From FEN-1297 sp963787005 (GTDB lineage Bacteria > Bacteroidota > Ignavibacteria > Ignavibacteriales > Ignavibacteriaceae), in contig CAWBBX010000018.1 of the NCBI GenBank assembly GCA_963787005.1, positions 1 to 64,000 of the forward strand: 64,000 nucleotides of DNA. Reading direction: 5' to 3'. The translations under genes were made by a program, and so were the position numbers. The notes under the pieces were generated by a model that ran no database searches, was not told the DNA's origin, and saw only the letters and a list, made by a program, of their open reading frames with translations. Each line of letters opens with the position of its first letter. Positions within the stretch are counted from its first letter, which is position 1. Shown here one piece after another: positions 46,300-55,319 of the stretch.

Positions 46300-46505
46300 C
46301 TCCCTAAATTTTTGATTTGCAATATTACTCCTTCCGGTCATATTTTTACCGATTATTTATGTTACTATTTGTTTGAGCGGATTAAATCTTTGGCGGGTTC
46401 ATAGTAATTGCGGAGGATTCATTAGTGCCCGGTTTATTAAAATTTCCGCCTTATATCTCAACTTCTTAATCATTTAAAATAACAATTTGCCGGAGTACAG
46501 GAGCA

Positions 46506-47066
46506 ATGCCCACACGAGTACTGATTCAAACGGAAAGGATGACGATAAAGCCGCTGTCTTACAAAGAGCTGGATATGATAGTAGCTTATTATAACGAGAA
46601 CAAGGAGCACTTTGAGCCTTGGGAGCCCGAGAGGAGCGTCGATTTTTATACTATTGAATTTTGGAGGGAGAGGATCGGGCAGGTAGAGATAAATTTCCGT
46701 CTCGGCAAATCAATTAATTTCGTCGCATTAAACAAAGAGATGACCGAGATGATTGCCGTGTGTAATTTTACAAATATTATCGGGGGAGTTTTCCAGGCCT
46801 GCAATATGGGTTATTCCGTAGCGAAAAAGTACGAAGGTAAAGGATACATGCTGGAAGCGGCCGGGGCAGGGATAAAACACATTTTTGAAGAATTAGGTCT
46901 TCACAGAATCATGGCAGGATATATGCCTTCGAATTTAAAAAGCGCGGCTTTGCTGGAGCGGCTGGGATTCGAGAAAGAAGGATACGCGAAATCGTATTTG
47001 CAAATTGCCGGGCAGTGGGAAGACCATGTTTTGACGTCGTTGATAAATAATAATCATAATGATTAA
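46506..47066 (+). CDS. GNAT acetyltransferase, RimJ/RimL type
   Basis: 186 aa. N-terminal TERMTIKPLSYKELDMIVAYYNENKEHFEPWEP is the RimJ pattern. The acetyl-CoA loop lies in YSVAKKYEGKGYMLEA, followed by ELGLHRIMAGYMPSNLKSAALLERLGFEKEG. It transfers acetyl groups to a protein N-terminus or small molecule. Whether it modifies a ribosomal protein as RimJ does cannot be read here. AGGAGCA precedes the ATG. The REP array begins 13 bases after its stop. Confidence 0.9.
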   Translation: MPTRVLIQTERMTIKPLSYKELDMIVAYYNENKEHFEPWEPERSVDFYTIEFWRERIGQVEINFRLGKSINFVALNKEMTEMIAVCNFTNIIGGVFQACNMGYSVAKKYEGKGYMLEAAGAGIKHIFEELGLHRIMAGYMPSNLKSAALLERLGFEKEGYAKSYLQIAGQWEDHVLTSLINNNHND

Positions 47067-47078
47067 GATTTTCATCCC

Positions 47079-47753
47079 GCAGCGTAGACCACTGGTCTGC
47101 GCAATAATAAAGTCTAAATGTGTTGCCGTAAAAATATGATCGCATCGCCCAAGCGCAGACTGATAGTCCGCGCTACGGCCCAAATGAATTCCGTAGCGTA
47201 GACCACCGGTCTGCGCAATAATAAAACTCCAAATATGGTGTCGTAAAAAATATGATTGTATACGCCCATGCGCAGACTGATAGTCCGCGCTACGGCCCAA
47301 ATGAATTCCGTAGCGTAGACCACCGGTCTGCGCAATAATAAAGTCCAAATGTGTTGCCGTAAAAATATGATTGTATCGCCCATGCGCAGACTGATAGTCC
47401 GCGCTACGGCCCAAATGAATTTCGTAGCGTAGACCACCGGTCTGCGCAATAATAAAGTCCAAATGTGGTGCTGTAAAAAATATGATCGTCATCGCCCATG
47501 CGCAGACTAATAGTCCGCGCTACGGGCCCAAATGAATCTCGTAGCGTAGACCACCGGTCTGCGCAAAAATAAAGCCCAAATATGGTGCCGTAAAAATATG
47601 ATTGTATCGCCCATGCGCAGACTGATAGTCCGCGCTACGGCCCAAATGAATCTCGTAGCGTAGACCACTGGTCTGCGCAATAATAAAGCCCAAATGTGGT
47701 GCCGTAAAAATATGATCGTATCGCCCACGCGCAGACTAATAGTCCGCGCTACG
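47079..47753 (+). repeat. REP/BIME array, six tandem units
   Basis: Six units of 114-117 bp. Each has a hairpin GTAGCGTAGACC..GGTCTGCGC and, ~50 bases on, the same kind of hairpin inverted (GCGCAGACT..AGTCCGCGC-TAC). Units start at 47079, 47193, 47310, 47424, 47541 and 47655. The foot tetranucleotide GTAG is kept in all but the first (GCAG). Linkers (AATAATAAAG-TCCAAAT.. and GCCCAAATGAAT) are also conserved. Repetitive reading frames across the array (GRSADYQSA-type) are not genes. Confidence 0.92.
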
Positions 47754-47765
47754 AGACAATTAATC

Positions 47766-48347
47766 TTAAATTACAATATAATCAGGGTGGCAATAAGTAT
47801 TTCGCCATTCATACCAGTTATTAACTAACTTTGCTTGTACCGGATTTAGAAGCACATATCTTATTACGAAGTACAATTCAATCTCATCACGTATACATCG
47901 GTCATAACTTTCAACCTGCCAGAATTTGCCTTTACGGTTCAATAATTTATTACATTCGTTCGAAGAGATTCCCTTAATGGCCTGCATAATTTTGCTCAAG
48001 CCTTTATTGTTGGGTAATAAATCTATAACAAGATGAACATGGTTAGGCATTATGCAATAGCAGATTAATTTATATTCTTTCCCGTCTGCAAAGTGGATCG
48101 TCTGTTTACAAATATCGGCTAACTTATCACGACCCAGATAATTTTCTCCGAAGTTTCCGTTATCTAGTATTTTATCATAATGTGCAAAAAGCCGCTTGAA
48201 TTTTGCGAATTCGGATTTATCTCTAATTGTTGAAATTTCAAAAATTTTATTTTTAGGGAGTGAGTTGTATAAGTTATAAGTAATAAAATATTGCCCGTCA
48301 TCAAAATAAAGGTGGGGAAGATTTCGTTTATGCAAATTTCTTTTCAT
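47766..48347 (-). CDS. REP-associated tyrosine transposase (RAYT)
   Basis: A Y1-type single-strand transposase of the IS200/IS605 superfamily, domesticated type (193 aa). The HUH metal motif is in MPNHVHLVI. The likely nucleophilic Tyr lies in WQVESYDRCIRDEIE or the following YFVIRYVLLNP helix. RAYTs nick REP hairpins next to GTAG. Here the gene lies between two REPs: one ends 12 bp past its stop, the other starts 13 bp before its ATG. The surrounding array of ~18 REPs is therefore its likely product. It is intact, so the system may still be active. No accessory TnpB is present. Confidence 0.92.
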   Translation of the reverse strand: MKRNLHKRNLPHLYFDDGQYFITYNLYNSLPKNKIFEISTIRDKSEFAKFKRLFAHYDKILDNGNFGENYLGRDKLADICKQTIHFADGKEYKLICYCIMPNHVHLVIDLLPNNKGLSKIMQAIKGISSNECNKLLNRKGKFWQVESYDRCIRDEIELYFVIRYVLLNPVQAKLVNNWYEWRNTYCHPDYIVI

Positions 48348-48359
48348 ATAAATACTCCG

Positions 48360-48424
48360 TGCGCAGACCTGTGGTCCGCGCTACGAGCAAATGTTTTCCG
48401 TACCGCAGACTATTAGTCGGCGCA
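48360..48424 (+). repeat. REP pair flanking the RAYT gene
   Basis: An inverted-orientation REP (GCGCAGACC..GGTCCGCGC-TAC, 48360-48386) and a degenerate forward one (GTACCGCAGACT..AGTCGGCGC, 48399-48424) in which GTAG has become GTAC. Confidence 0.8.
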
Positions 48425-48613
48425 ATAAGAAAGGATGAATTATCGATTATTTAATAAAGATTTTTTAATCGTTTCGTTTTGTACATATGAAGAGAGTATG
48501 CGTTTTATTTCCGGAGAATTAAAGCGAGTTAAATTAACCTATCAGTAGAATTATGCGGTAAATCGATATTACAAATTTCTCAAATGAAAAGCGAGAGAGT
48601 ATTCTATGCTTTC

Positions 48614-48825
48614 CGTAGCGTAGACCACCGGTCTGCGAAATAATAAAGCCCAAATGTGGTACCGTAAAAATATGATTGTCTTGCCCACGCGCAGACTGAT
48701 AGTCCGCGCTACGGGCCAAATGAATTCCGTAGCGTAGACCACTGGTCTGCGCAATAATAAAGCCCAAATGTGGTGCCGTAAAAATATTATCATTACACTC
48801 GTGCGCAGACTAATAGTCTGCGCTA
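48614..48825 (+). repeat. REP/BIME array, two further units
   Basis: Two more 114-bp units (starts at 48614 and 48728) like those at 47079, with the same linkers, ending with GCGCAGACTAATAGTCTGCGC. They lie about 190 bp beyond the REP pair next to the RAYT. Confidence 0.9.
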
Positions 48826-48903
48826 CGTGTATTTTTATGCTTGTTCAATGATTAGGTATTTTATCAACGGATTAGTATTAAGATTGTAAATAGATTAAAA
48901 TTC

Positions 48904-48931
48904 TAATATTTTCATTGCGCCCATAGTTCAA
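48904..48931 (+). repeat. duplicated 5' fragment of tRNA-Arg
   Basis: ATTTTCATTGCGCCCATAGT plus TCAA repeats the 5' end and leader of the tRNA at 49013, about 100 bases upstream. The copy then diverges into a CCCGC/GCGGG hairpin, so it is not a second tRNA. Confidence 0.75.
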
Positions 48932-49012
48932 TCCCGCTTCGATATATCTTCGCGGGACGGGAATCGATAACTTAGGGTTTCGAAAATTGTAGCTTTTAAA
49001 TAATATTTCATT

Positions 49013-49086
49013 GCGCCCATAGTTCAACTGGATAGAACGTCGGATTCCGGTTCCGAAGGCTGAGGGTTCAAGTCCTTCTGGGCGCA
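49013..49086 (+). tRNA. tRNA-Arg (anticodon CCG)
   Basis: 74 bases. Acceptor GCGCCCA pairs with TGGGCGC, discriminator A49086. D arm GTTC..GAAC. Anticodon stem TCGGA/TCCGA with loop TTCCGGT, hence CCG, reading CGG codons. T arm GAGGG TTCAAGT CCTTC. CCA is not encoded. Confidence 0.95.
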
Positions 49087-49321
49087 CGCTTTTTAGACAC
49101 AATTGACGTCCGGATCTTTATCACACCCGGCTTAAAGTTCAGGCGGAAACTTTTAAAATTGTAAAAACATGCAAATTTGCGGGAATTTCATCCGCAGAAT
49201 TACTATTTTTAGACCTTCCGGTATGGAACATTTTAGAAATTTTACTAAATTTGCCAACTATTATCACATAGTATTCGTCAATAATTTTTTATATTCAATC
49301 AAACCTTAGTAAGGACTCCCG

Positions 49322-50008
49322 ATGTTAACCAAAAAGAAAAAACTCTCCAAAAAAGAAATTAAAGAGGATAAGCTCGTATCGTTTTATTATAAAGCGTACG
49401 GATTTATCGACGAGAATAAAACCCGGGTAATAATTTACGCCGGAGCTCTGGTTGTGCTGATAGTTGCCGCGGTTCTTTATGTGAACTACCGCAGCCAGCA
49501 GAATCAGCTGGCCAGCTTTGAACTCTCAAAGGTCATGCCCGTTTACGATCAGGGCTCTTACCTCGAGGCAATCGAAGGTAAGCAGGGCAGTGACGTAATG
49601 GGACTTAAGAAAATCGTATCTGAATACGGCAGTACCGAAGCCGGCGAGACCGCGAAAATTTATCTCGCAAATTCCTACAACAGGCTCGGTAAAACGGACG
49701 ATGCTCTTAAATACTACGAAGATTATGACGGCGATATCTCTATCTTCAAAGCTACCGCGCTTGCCGGACAGGCGGGTTATTACGAGAGCCAAAAAGATTA
49801 CGCCAAGGCGGCCGATCTTTACAAGAAAGCCGCCCGCGTTTCCGAGAACAACGTGCTTAATCCCGATTATCTGTTATATGCCGGCATCGATTATCTGAAT
49901 GCGGAAAAAGAAGAGGACGCCAAGCAGATGTTCGATTCCATCAAAAAAAATTACGAATCTTCCCCGGCCGCAAGGGAAGCAAGCCGCTACATGGCGCAAG
50001 TTGATTAA
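49322..50008 (+). CDS. membrane-anchored TPR protein (YfgM-like)
   Basis: 228 aa. A lysine-rich cytosolic N-terminus (KKKKLSKKEIKED) is followed by one helix (VIIYAGALVVLIVAAVLYV) and a large domain of tetratricopeptide repeats (AKIYLANSYNRLGKTDDALKYYED, GQAGYYESQKDYAKAADLYKKAA). The layout matches the TPR_21/YfgM group, which in E. coli attends the Sec translocon. That role is inferred here. It precedes a secreted FG-GAP protein by 45 bp. Confidence 0.82.
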   Translation: MLTKKKKLSKKEIKEDKLVSFYYKAYGFIDENKTRVIIYAGALVVLIVAAVLYVNYRSQQNQLASFELSKVMPVYDQGSYLEAIEGKQGSDVMGLKKIVSEYGSTEAGETAKIYLANSYNRLGKTDDALKYYEDYDGDISIFKATALAGQAGYYESQKDYAKAADLYKKAARVSENNVLNPDYLLYAGIDYLNAEKEEDAKQMFDSIKKNYESSPAAREASRYMAQVD

Positions 50009-50053
50009 TCTTTTTGTTCAATAGTTACGTTTCATAAAAAGAAGGAGTCCGAT

Positions 50054-51904
50054 ATGAGGAAAATCTACTTTCTGTTTCTTATCTTGTTAATGGGGGGCTC
50101 ACTAGCATACTCTCAGGTTAATGTAATCGCAAAAATGTCGAAAACATTAGCTGACACTGCAAACTACAAAGATATCGGTTCCGCAGCCAGAGGCTCATGG
50201 GTGGCCAACGATATTGACGGTGATGGAAGACCGGAATTGATATTAACTGACTACAGCGGGGGAGGAAGAGTACATGTTTTCGAAGCTGTTGGAGAAGATT
50301 CTGTTGAGATGGTATGGACCTCTCCTGTACAGGAAAGCACAATTGGCGGAGGAGATTCTCCGAGATGTGTTAGGGTCGGTGATCTGGACGGTGACGGAAG
50401 ACAGGAAATTATTTTCCCGACTCACAACGGAATTTACATCTATGAGTGGGATGGAGTAAAAGGAAGCGGTAATTTTGGAACCTCTCCTTCACAGATCATA
50501 AATGATCAAACATGTCCAGGATTAACGGATGCTGGTGCCAATAGGATTGAAGCTATGTGGGTAGGTGATTTGTATGGTGACGGAAAACAAGAACTCGTAA
50601 CGGTCTGGAATAACAACACAAGCGCAAAAAGATTAAATCTGGTTGTTATTCGTGCAAACGGTTCTTGGGATACTGATAATCCTGGTTTCTCTGGATTCTC
50701 ACTTGACTATAGCATTCCTAATAGTGCAACATTCGGAGGCGGACAGCCGATTGAGGCTTTCGTCGGTCAGTATGATGGACAAGGAGGCAACGATCTCTTA
50801 ATACATACATGGAATCATCTGAATGTATTTCCGGTTAGAGTAACTGGTAATCAAAGTTTCGGACTTCCAGATACTACATCAAACAGTGCTTACCTCAATA
50901 TTATGGATGTGGATGGAGTTGCTTTATTAGGCGGACTATCTACAGATATTGACAACGATGGTGTGGATGAAATATATCTTCCTGTATACTTCACCGGTTC
51001 TACAGATGATCCGCATAACGGACAAATCTATATGGTTGCTTACCCTAAAGGTGCAGACCTATCGCATATTGATTCAACCGATGCGGCTCTTATCTCAAAT
51101 TCTCCTTCCGAAGCACTTGCCGGAAATACGGCGTTTGCATCTATTCTGTTCGGCGGCGACTGGGCCGACATGAACAACGACGGTCAAAAAGAATTGTACT
51201 TCGGATCATCGACTCCTGCCGACGTAATTAAATTAGATTACGAAGGCGGCGGTAAAATGAATATGGCTAACTGGAAATCTTCTATTTATTATGCCGGTGC
51301 GCCGGATGTTTATTCCGCTATTTCTTATAGGGATTCAATGGGAGTGATGGATACGGTAAATACCGTTAACCAGCCTTTCGTTTCGAAACTATTCGGCGAA
51401 AACATGGATTTTAACGGCGACGGTAAACCGGATATTCTAATACCGTACCAGGGCATTGCCGATAGTACTACATTAACATGGAAGCACTTTGATTCTGGAT
51501 CAAGCGCATTTGTAACCGATTCTTCCAGAAAAATACGCAATCCGAAACAATGGTATGCCCGTATCCTGGAAGAAAGCGGCCCTACCGGAATTAAAGCTAC
51601 CGATTTAACATTTGTAACGCCGGTAGATTATAAACTGGAGCAAAACTACCCGAATCCGTTCAACCCTTCAACTACAATCAACTTTTATCTGCCTATAAGT
51701 AAAAAGATTTCGCTGAAGGTTTACGATATGACCGGAAGGGAAGTAAAAACCTTAATTGATGGATCCGAATATTCAAAAGGTAATCATCAAGTGGTTTGGG
51801 ATGCAACAAACAATTTCGGTAGTAAAGTAGCAAGCGGAAATTATATCTACCAGCTTAAGTTCGGAAACTTCACAAAATCTATGAAGATGACTTTGCTTAA
51901 GTAA
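50054..51904 (+). CDS. secreted FG-GAP/VCBS repeat protein with sorting domain
   Basis: 616 aa. Signal peptide ends SLAYSQ. At least five calcium-loop repeats of the D-x-D-x-DG type are visible (DIDGDGRPELILTD, DLDGDGRQEIIFPT, DIDNDGVDEIYLPV, DMNNDGQKELYFGS, DFNGDGKPDILIPY), forming an integrin-like propeller. The last ~85 residues are a type IX-like sorting domain (LEQNYPNPFNPSTTINFYLP...SMKMTLLK). AAGGAG precedes the ATG. A strong terminator follows. It is likely a cell-surface or released calcium-binding protein. Confidence 0.88.
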   Translation: MRKIYFLFLILLMGGSLAYSQVNVIAKMSKTLADTANYKDIGSAARGSWVANDIDGDGRPELILTDYSGGGRVHVFEAVGEDSVEMVWTSPVQESTIGGGDSPRCVRVGDLDGDGRQEIIFPTHNGIYIYEWDGVKGSGNFGTSPSQIINDQTCPGLTDAGANRIEAMWVGDLYGDGKQELVTVWNNNTSAKRLNLVVIRANGSWDTDNPGFSGFSLDYSIPNSATFGGGQPIEAFVGQYDGQGGNDLLIHTWNHLNVFPVRVTGNQSFGLPDTTSNSAYLNIMDVDGVALLGGLSTDIDNDGVDEIYLPVYFTGSTDDPHNGQIYMVAYPKGADLSHIDSTDAALISNSPSEALAGNTAFASILFGGDWADMNNDGQKELYFGSSTPADVIKLDYEGGGKMNMANWKSSIYYAGAPDVYSAISYRDSMGVMDTVNTVNQPFVSKLFGENMDFNGDGKPDILIPYQGIADSTTLTWKHFDSGSSAFVTDSSRKIRNPKQWYARILEESGPTGIKATDLTFVTPVDYKLEQNYPNPFNPSTTINFYLPISKKISLKVYDMTGREVKTLIDGSEYSKGNHQVVWDATNNFGSKVASGNYIYQLKFGNFTKSMKMTLLK

Positions 51905-51920
51905 ATATCTTCGCTTTTCA

Positions 51921-51950
51921 AAAAAAGTCCGGCGCCCGCCGGACTTTTTT
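51921..51950 (+). terminator. rho-independent terminator
   Basis: AGTCCGGCG and CGCCGGACT form a 9-bp GC-rich stem around a CC core, followed by TTTTTTG, 17 bases after the FG-GAP gene's stop. The A-run before the stem makes it effective in both directions. Confidence 0.9.
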
Positions 51951-52513
51951 GTTTTAAATATATTTGTTTTGTCTTAAATAATAAGATTAACAATAATCTA
52001 TCAGATTAATTTGCAAGGACCTCTCTCTGTAGTCTCCCGCCTGCGACGGGACAGGTCTCTCCCGGGAGGAGAGAGACTTATGGTCACTAAACCGGACATT
52101 AGTACCCCTTATATAATTATAGAATTTCTTTGTCTATATATATAGATAACATTTCCTATGTCAAGACATCTCTGATAATATGTCCTTCCCTTCTCAGGGG
52201 AAAGACTATAGGATGAGGTCTTGTGTTTATATTATATAAACGCAGTAACCTATACAGGGGGATTAAAAACGATACTAAGACTAATCCATCCGACAAATTT
52301 GAACGATATAATATTATGAATTCATTTTAATTGTTTTGGGCTGAAATGATTTAAAATTATCTTTAAAAAATTTCTTGACAACTCATGGGGTAATGGCTAT
52401 TTTTTCCTCGTGTTTCTAAAGGGGATTCCCATCTAATATATTAAATCTCTCATACCGGATAATTTTTCCTATCCCCGTTTCGGTAATCTTTTCTCCAAAC
52501 AGAGGAGGTTTTC
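51951..52513. other. non-coding gap with palindromes, receptor promoter region
   Basis: About 560 bp without a gene. It contains hairpins at 52035-52051 (CCCG/CGGG) and 52055-52077 (GTCTCTC/GAGAGAC around CCGGGAGGA), forming an intergenic element like that at 39958. The promoter of the TonB receptor should lie here. AGGAGG at 52503 is its ribosome site. Confidence 0.6.
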
Positions 52514-55294
52514 ATGGTAAAAAGGCTACTGCTGTTTCTTATTTTCTCAACAGCCGTCTCAATTGATGTTGATGCCGGAACCACCGGCAAGCTTAGCGGA
52601 TACGTTAAAGACAACGAAACCGGCGAAGCAATACCCGGAGTAAACGTAACTCTCGAGGGAACCTACTTCGGCGCGGCCACGGACGTAAACGGATTTTATA
52701 CTATCAATAATCTTCCGCCCGGAAGTTATACTGTTAACTTTTCAGCAGTCGGCTTTCAGAAGCAGGCATATACCGGTGTGAAAATTGCCGCGGATTTCAC
52801 AACACGGATCGACGTTAAATTGAGTCAGCAGTCAGTGTCTCTGGGTGAAATTGTTGTAAAAGCCGAAGCGCCGCTTATTAAAACCGATCTCACTTCTTCA
52901 CAGGTAACCGTCGATGCCGGTGAGATCGAAAGCCTTCCGGTGGAGAGTATCTCTCAGATACTCACTCTTCAAGCCGGGATTGTGCAGGGCGCCGGCGGCG
53001 AGATTCACATTAGGGGCGGCCGCTCAAATGAAATTGCGTACACCGTAAACGGCGTATCGATATCAAATCCGTTCGATAATACAAGGACTGTTTCTATTGC
53101 AACAAACGCGGTGCAGGAACTTTCGGTGGTGAGCGGAACATTCAATGCGGAATACGGCAACGCGCTCAGCGGTATAGTAAATACCATCACCAAAGAAGGG
53201 GGAAGCACTTATAAAGGAAAGATCTCTTTTTACACCGGAGATAAAGTCAGCTCACACGATAATGTTTTTTATAATATAAATGATGTTAATCCGCTCAGCA
53301 ATTATGTAACCGAGATGACTCTCGGCGGCCCCTTCCCGTTCGTCTCAAACAAACTCTCTTTCTTTGTATCCGGAAGATATGAAAGAGAGAAAGGATGGCT
53401 TTACGGGATTAGAGAGCACAATCCTACCGACTCGATTTACGTTAATCCTACTAATCCCGACGACATAAGTGTTGCAAGCACGGGCGACAGCGCTATCGTT
53501 CCCATGAATCCGAGTCAGGGCTTCAGCGGTACTGCAAAGATCACGTTCAAGCCTATATCTACAATTAAAATTAATTACGACCTGCTTTATTCCAGATCTT
53601 ATTATAAAAGCTACAACCATAATTTTAAATTTAATCCCGACGCGAATTATAATAATTACGAGTGGGGACTTTTAAATTCCCTGGAGATAAGACACGCGCT
53701 CAGCGGCAAGACTTTCTACACAGTTCACGGCTCATATAATTTTAACGATTATAAACAGTTTTTATATCCTCTGCTAGACGGCGCCGGCAACCAGGTTAAT
53801 TATTATCCCGGCATGGTAAGCGATCTTCAGGGAAGCGACCAAAACGGTTACCACGCCGATCCGCGCTACCAGCCCGATTACAAGCTGAACCGCGCTTCCA
53901 GCTATACTTTCTACGCAGGCGGTACACTCAACGGGCAGTATTATCAGAGATCCGAGACGATGGGACTCAAGTTCGATATGACGAGCCAGGTAACCAACGC
54001 TCACGAGATAAAATTCGGATTAGAGTATAATGCCCACACTTTGAATTTTGAAAATTTCAGTGTTCTCAGAGATTCGACCACGTATATTCAGCCCACTATT
54101 CCTGCCGCGAGCACGGTTAATCATGATTTGTACGTGAAAAAGCCGAGAGTGTTTGCCGCCTATGTTCAGGATAAAATGGAGTTTAATAATATAATTCTGA
54201 ACGTCGGATTGAGATACGATTACTTTAAAGCGAACTCGCAGTACTCGACGAGTATTTTATATCCTTCGCCTTATTACGCCAACCTTCCGACATCGGTTGA
54301 TCCGAATACATTGCTTGCGGAGGCTCAGGCGAAGCATCAAATTAGTCCGAGAATAGGAGTTTCGTTTCCCATAACGGACAAAGGCATAATTCATTTTTCA
54401 TACGGACACTTCTTCCAGATGCCGTCGTTCTCTTATCTCTATACTAATCCGGATTTCAAATACAGCCTCGCTTCCGGAAGTCCCGTTTTCGGCAACGCTA
54501 ATTTGAAGCCTGAAAAAACAGTTACGTACGAGCTCGGTCTGCAGCAGCAGCTTCTGGACGACCTAGCGTTCAACGTTACCGGCTTCTACAAAGACATCCG
54601 CGATCTGCTGGCGCTTCAGCAGATAAGAGTGAGCGGAGACCAGACATACTTTAAATATGTAAACAAAGACTATTCATCCGTTAAAGGAATTACGTTCTCT
54701 CTTATAAAAAGAAGAACATCAACCGACATGCTTCGCATTACGCTGGATTATACGTTCCAGGTAGCCGAAGGCAACGAGACTAACTCCGACGCGTTCTTCC
54801 TCGATTTATCTTCCGGAAGACAGAGTGAAAAAATCCCCGTGTATCTGGGATGGGATCAGACACAAACTTTAAATGCAACGGTTTCTGTCGGGCAAAGCGA
54901 TTGGAACGTTACACTGGTTGGAAGGCTCGGAACGGGACTTCCTTACACGCCGCAGCTTACCGGCAATCTTATTTATTTAAGAACAAACAGCGGGCGCAGG
55001 CCTTCGCAGGCAAACGTCGATCTTCTTGCCGAGAAAACTCTTAAAATGTTCGGCTTCGACTTCACCTTCTTCCTGAAAGTATTCAACCTGTTCGATACTC
55101 TTAACGAGAGGCTGATATACAACGATACGGGAAGAGCGACCTATACTTTACTGGCAAATCAAAGTGTGGCTCAGGCGGTAGATAAGCTTTCTGAAAAAAT
55201 CCCGGCCGTTCATTCGGCAACGGAATATTTCAACAGGCCGAATTATTACATGCCGCCCAGAGAGGTAAGACTCGGCGCGTCCTTGGAATTTTAA
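52514..55294 (+). CDS. TonB-dependent outer-membrane receptor
   Basis: 926 aa. A signal peptide precedes a carboxypeptidase-like domain (LSGYVKDNETGEAIPGVNVTLEG, residues ~26-110). The plug follows (IHIRGGRSNEIAYTVNGVSI, then AEYGNALSGIVNTITKEG), and then a long barrel ending in LGASLEF. It is a nutrient or signal gate in the outer membrane. AGGAGG 5 bases before the ATG predicts strong translation. It is followed after 25 bp by a 1190-aa surface protein and then a PorV-like protein, a trio suggesting one surface or secretion function. Confidence 0.9.
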   Translation: MVKRLLLFLIFSTAVSIDVDAGTTGKLSGYVKDNETGEAIPGVNVTLEGTYFGAATDVNGFYTINNLPPGSYTVNFSAVGFQKQAYTGVKIAADFTTRIDVKLSQQSVSLGEIVVKAEAPLIKTDLTSSQVTVDAGEIESLPVESISQILTLQAGIVQGAGGEIHIRGGRSNEIAYTVNGVSISNPFDNTRTVSIATNAVQELSVVSGTFNAEYGNALSGIVNTITKEGGSTYKGKISFYTGDKVSSHDNVFYNINDVNPLSNYVTEMTLGGPFPFVSNKLSFFVSGRYEREKGWLYGIREHNPTDSIYVNPTNPDDISVASTGDSAIVPMNPSQGFSGTAKITFKPISTIKINYDLLYSRSYYKSYNHNFKFNPDANYNNYEWGLLNSLEIRHALSGKTFYTVHGSYNFNDYKQFLYPLLDGAGNQVNYYPGMVSDLQGSDQNGYHADPRYQPDYKLNRASSYTFYAGGTLNGQYYQRSETMGLKFDMTSQVTNAHEIKFGLEYNAHTLNFENFSVLRDSTTYIQPTIPAASTVNHDLYVKKPRVFAAYVQDKMEFNNIILNVGLRYDYFKANSQYSTSILYPSPYYANLPTSVDPNTLLAEAQAKHQISPRIGVSFPITDKGIIHFSYGHFFQMPSFSYLYTNPDFKYSLASGSPVFGNANLKPEKTVTYELGLQQQLLDDLAFNVTGFYKDIRDLLALQQIRVSGDQTYFKYVNKDYSSVKGITFSLIKRRTSTDMLRITLDYTFQVAEGNETNSDAFFLDLSSGRQSEKIPVYLGWDQTQTLNATVSVGQSDWNVTLVGRLGTGLPYTPQLTGNLIYLRTNSGRRPSQANVDLLAEKTLKMFGFDFTFFLKVFNLFDTLNERLIYNDTGRATYTLLANQSVAQAVDKLSEKIPAVHSATEYFNRPNYYMPPREVRLGASLEF

Positions 55295-55319
55295 CGGAAA
55301 CCAATCGGAGAAATTTTAA

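Noticed and set aside
46909..47728. Open frames on the minus strand with repeated GRSADYQSA-type peptides
   Set aside because: They are translations of the REP repeat itself, a well-known kind of spurious protein call.
47079..48825. CRISPR array (regular repeats at 114-117 bp)
   Set aside because: Both repeat and 'spacer' parts are conserved between units, the repeated parts are GTAG-footed hairpins in alternating orientation, and a RAYT rather than cas genes lies between them.
48904..48960. Second tRNA gene
   Set aside because: Only the first 17-18 bases match; no D arm closure, anticodon or T arm follows.
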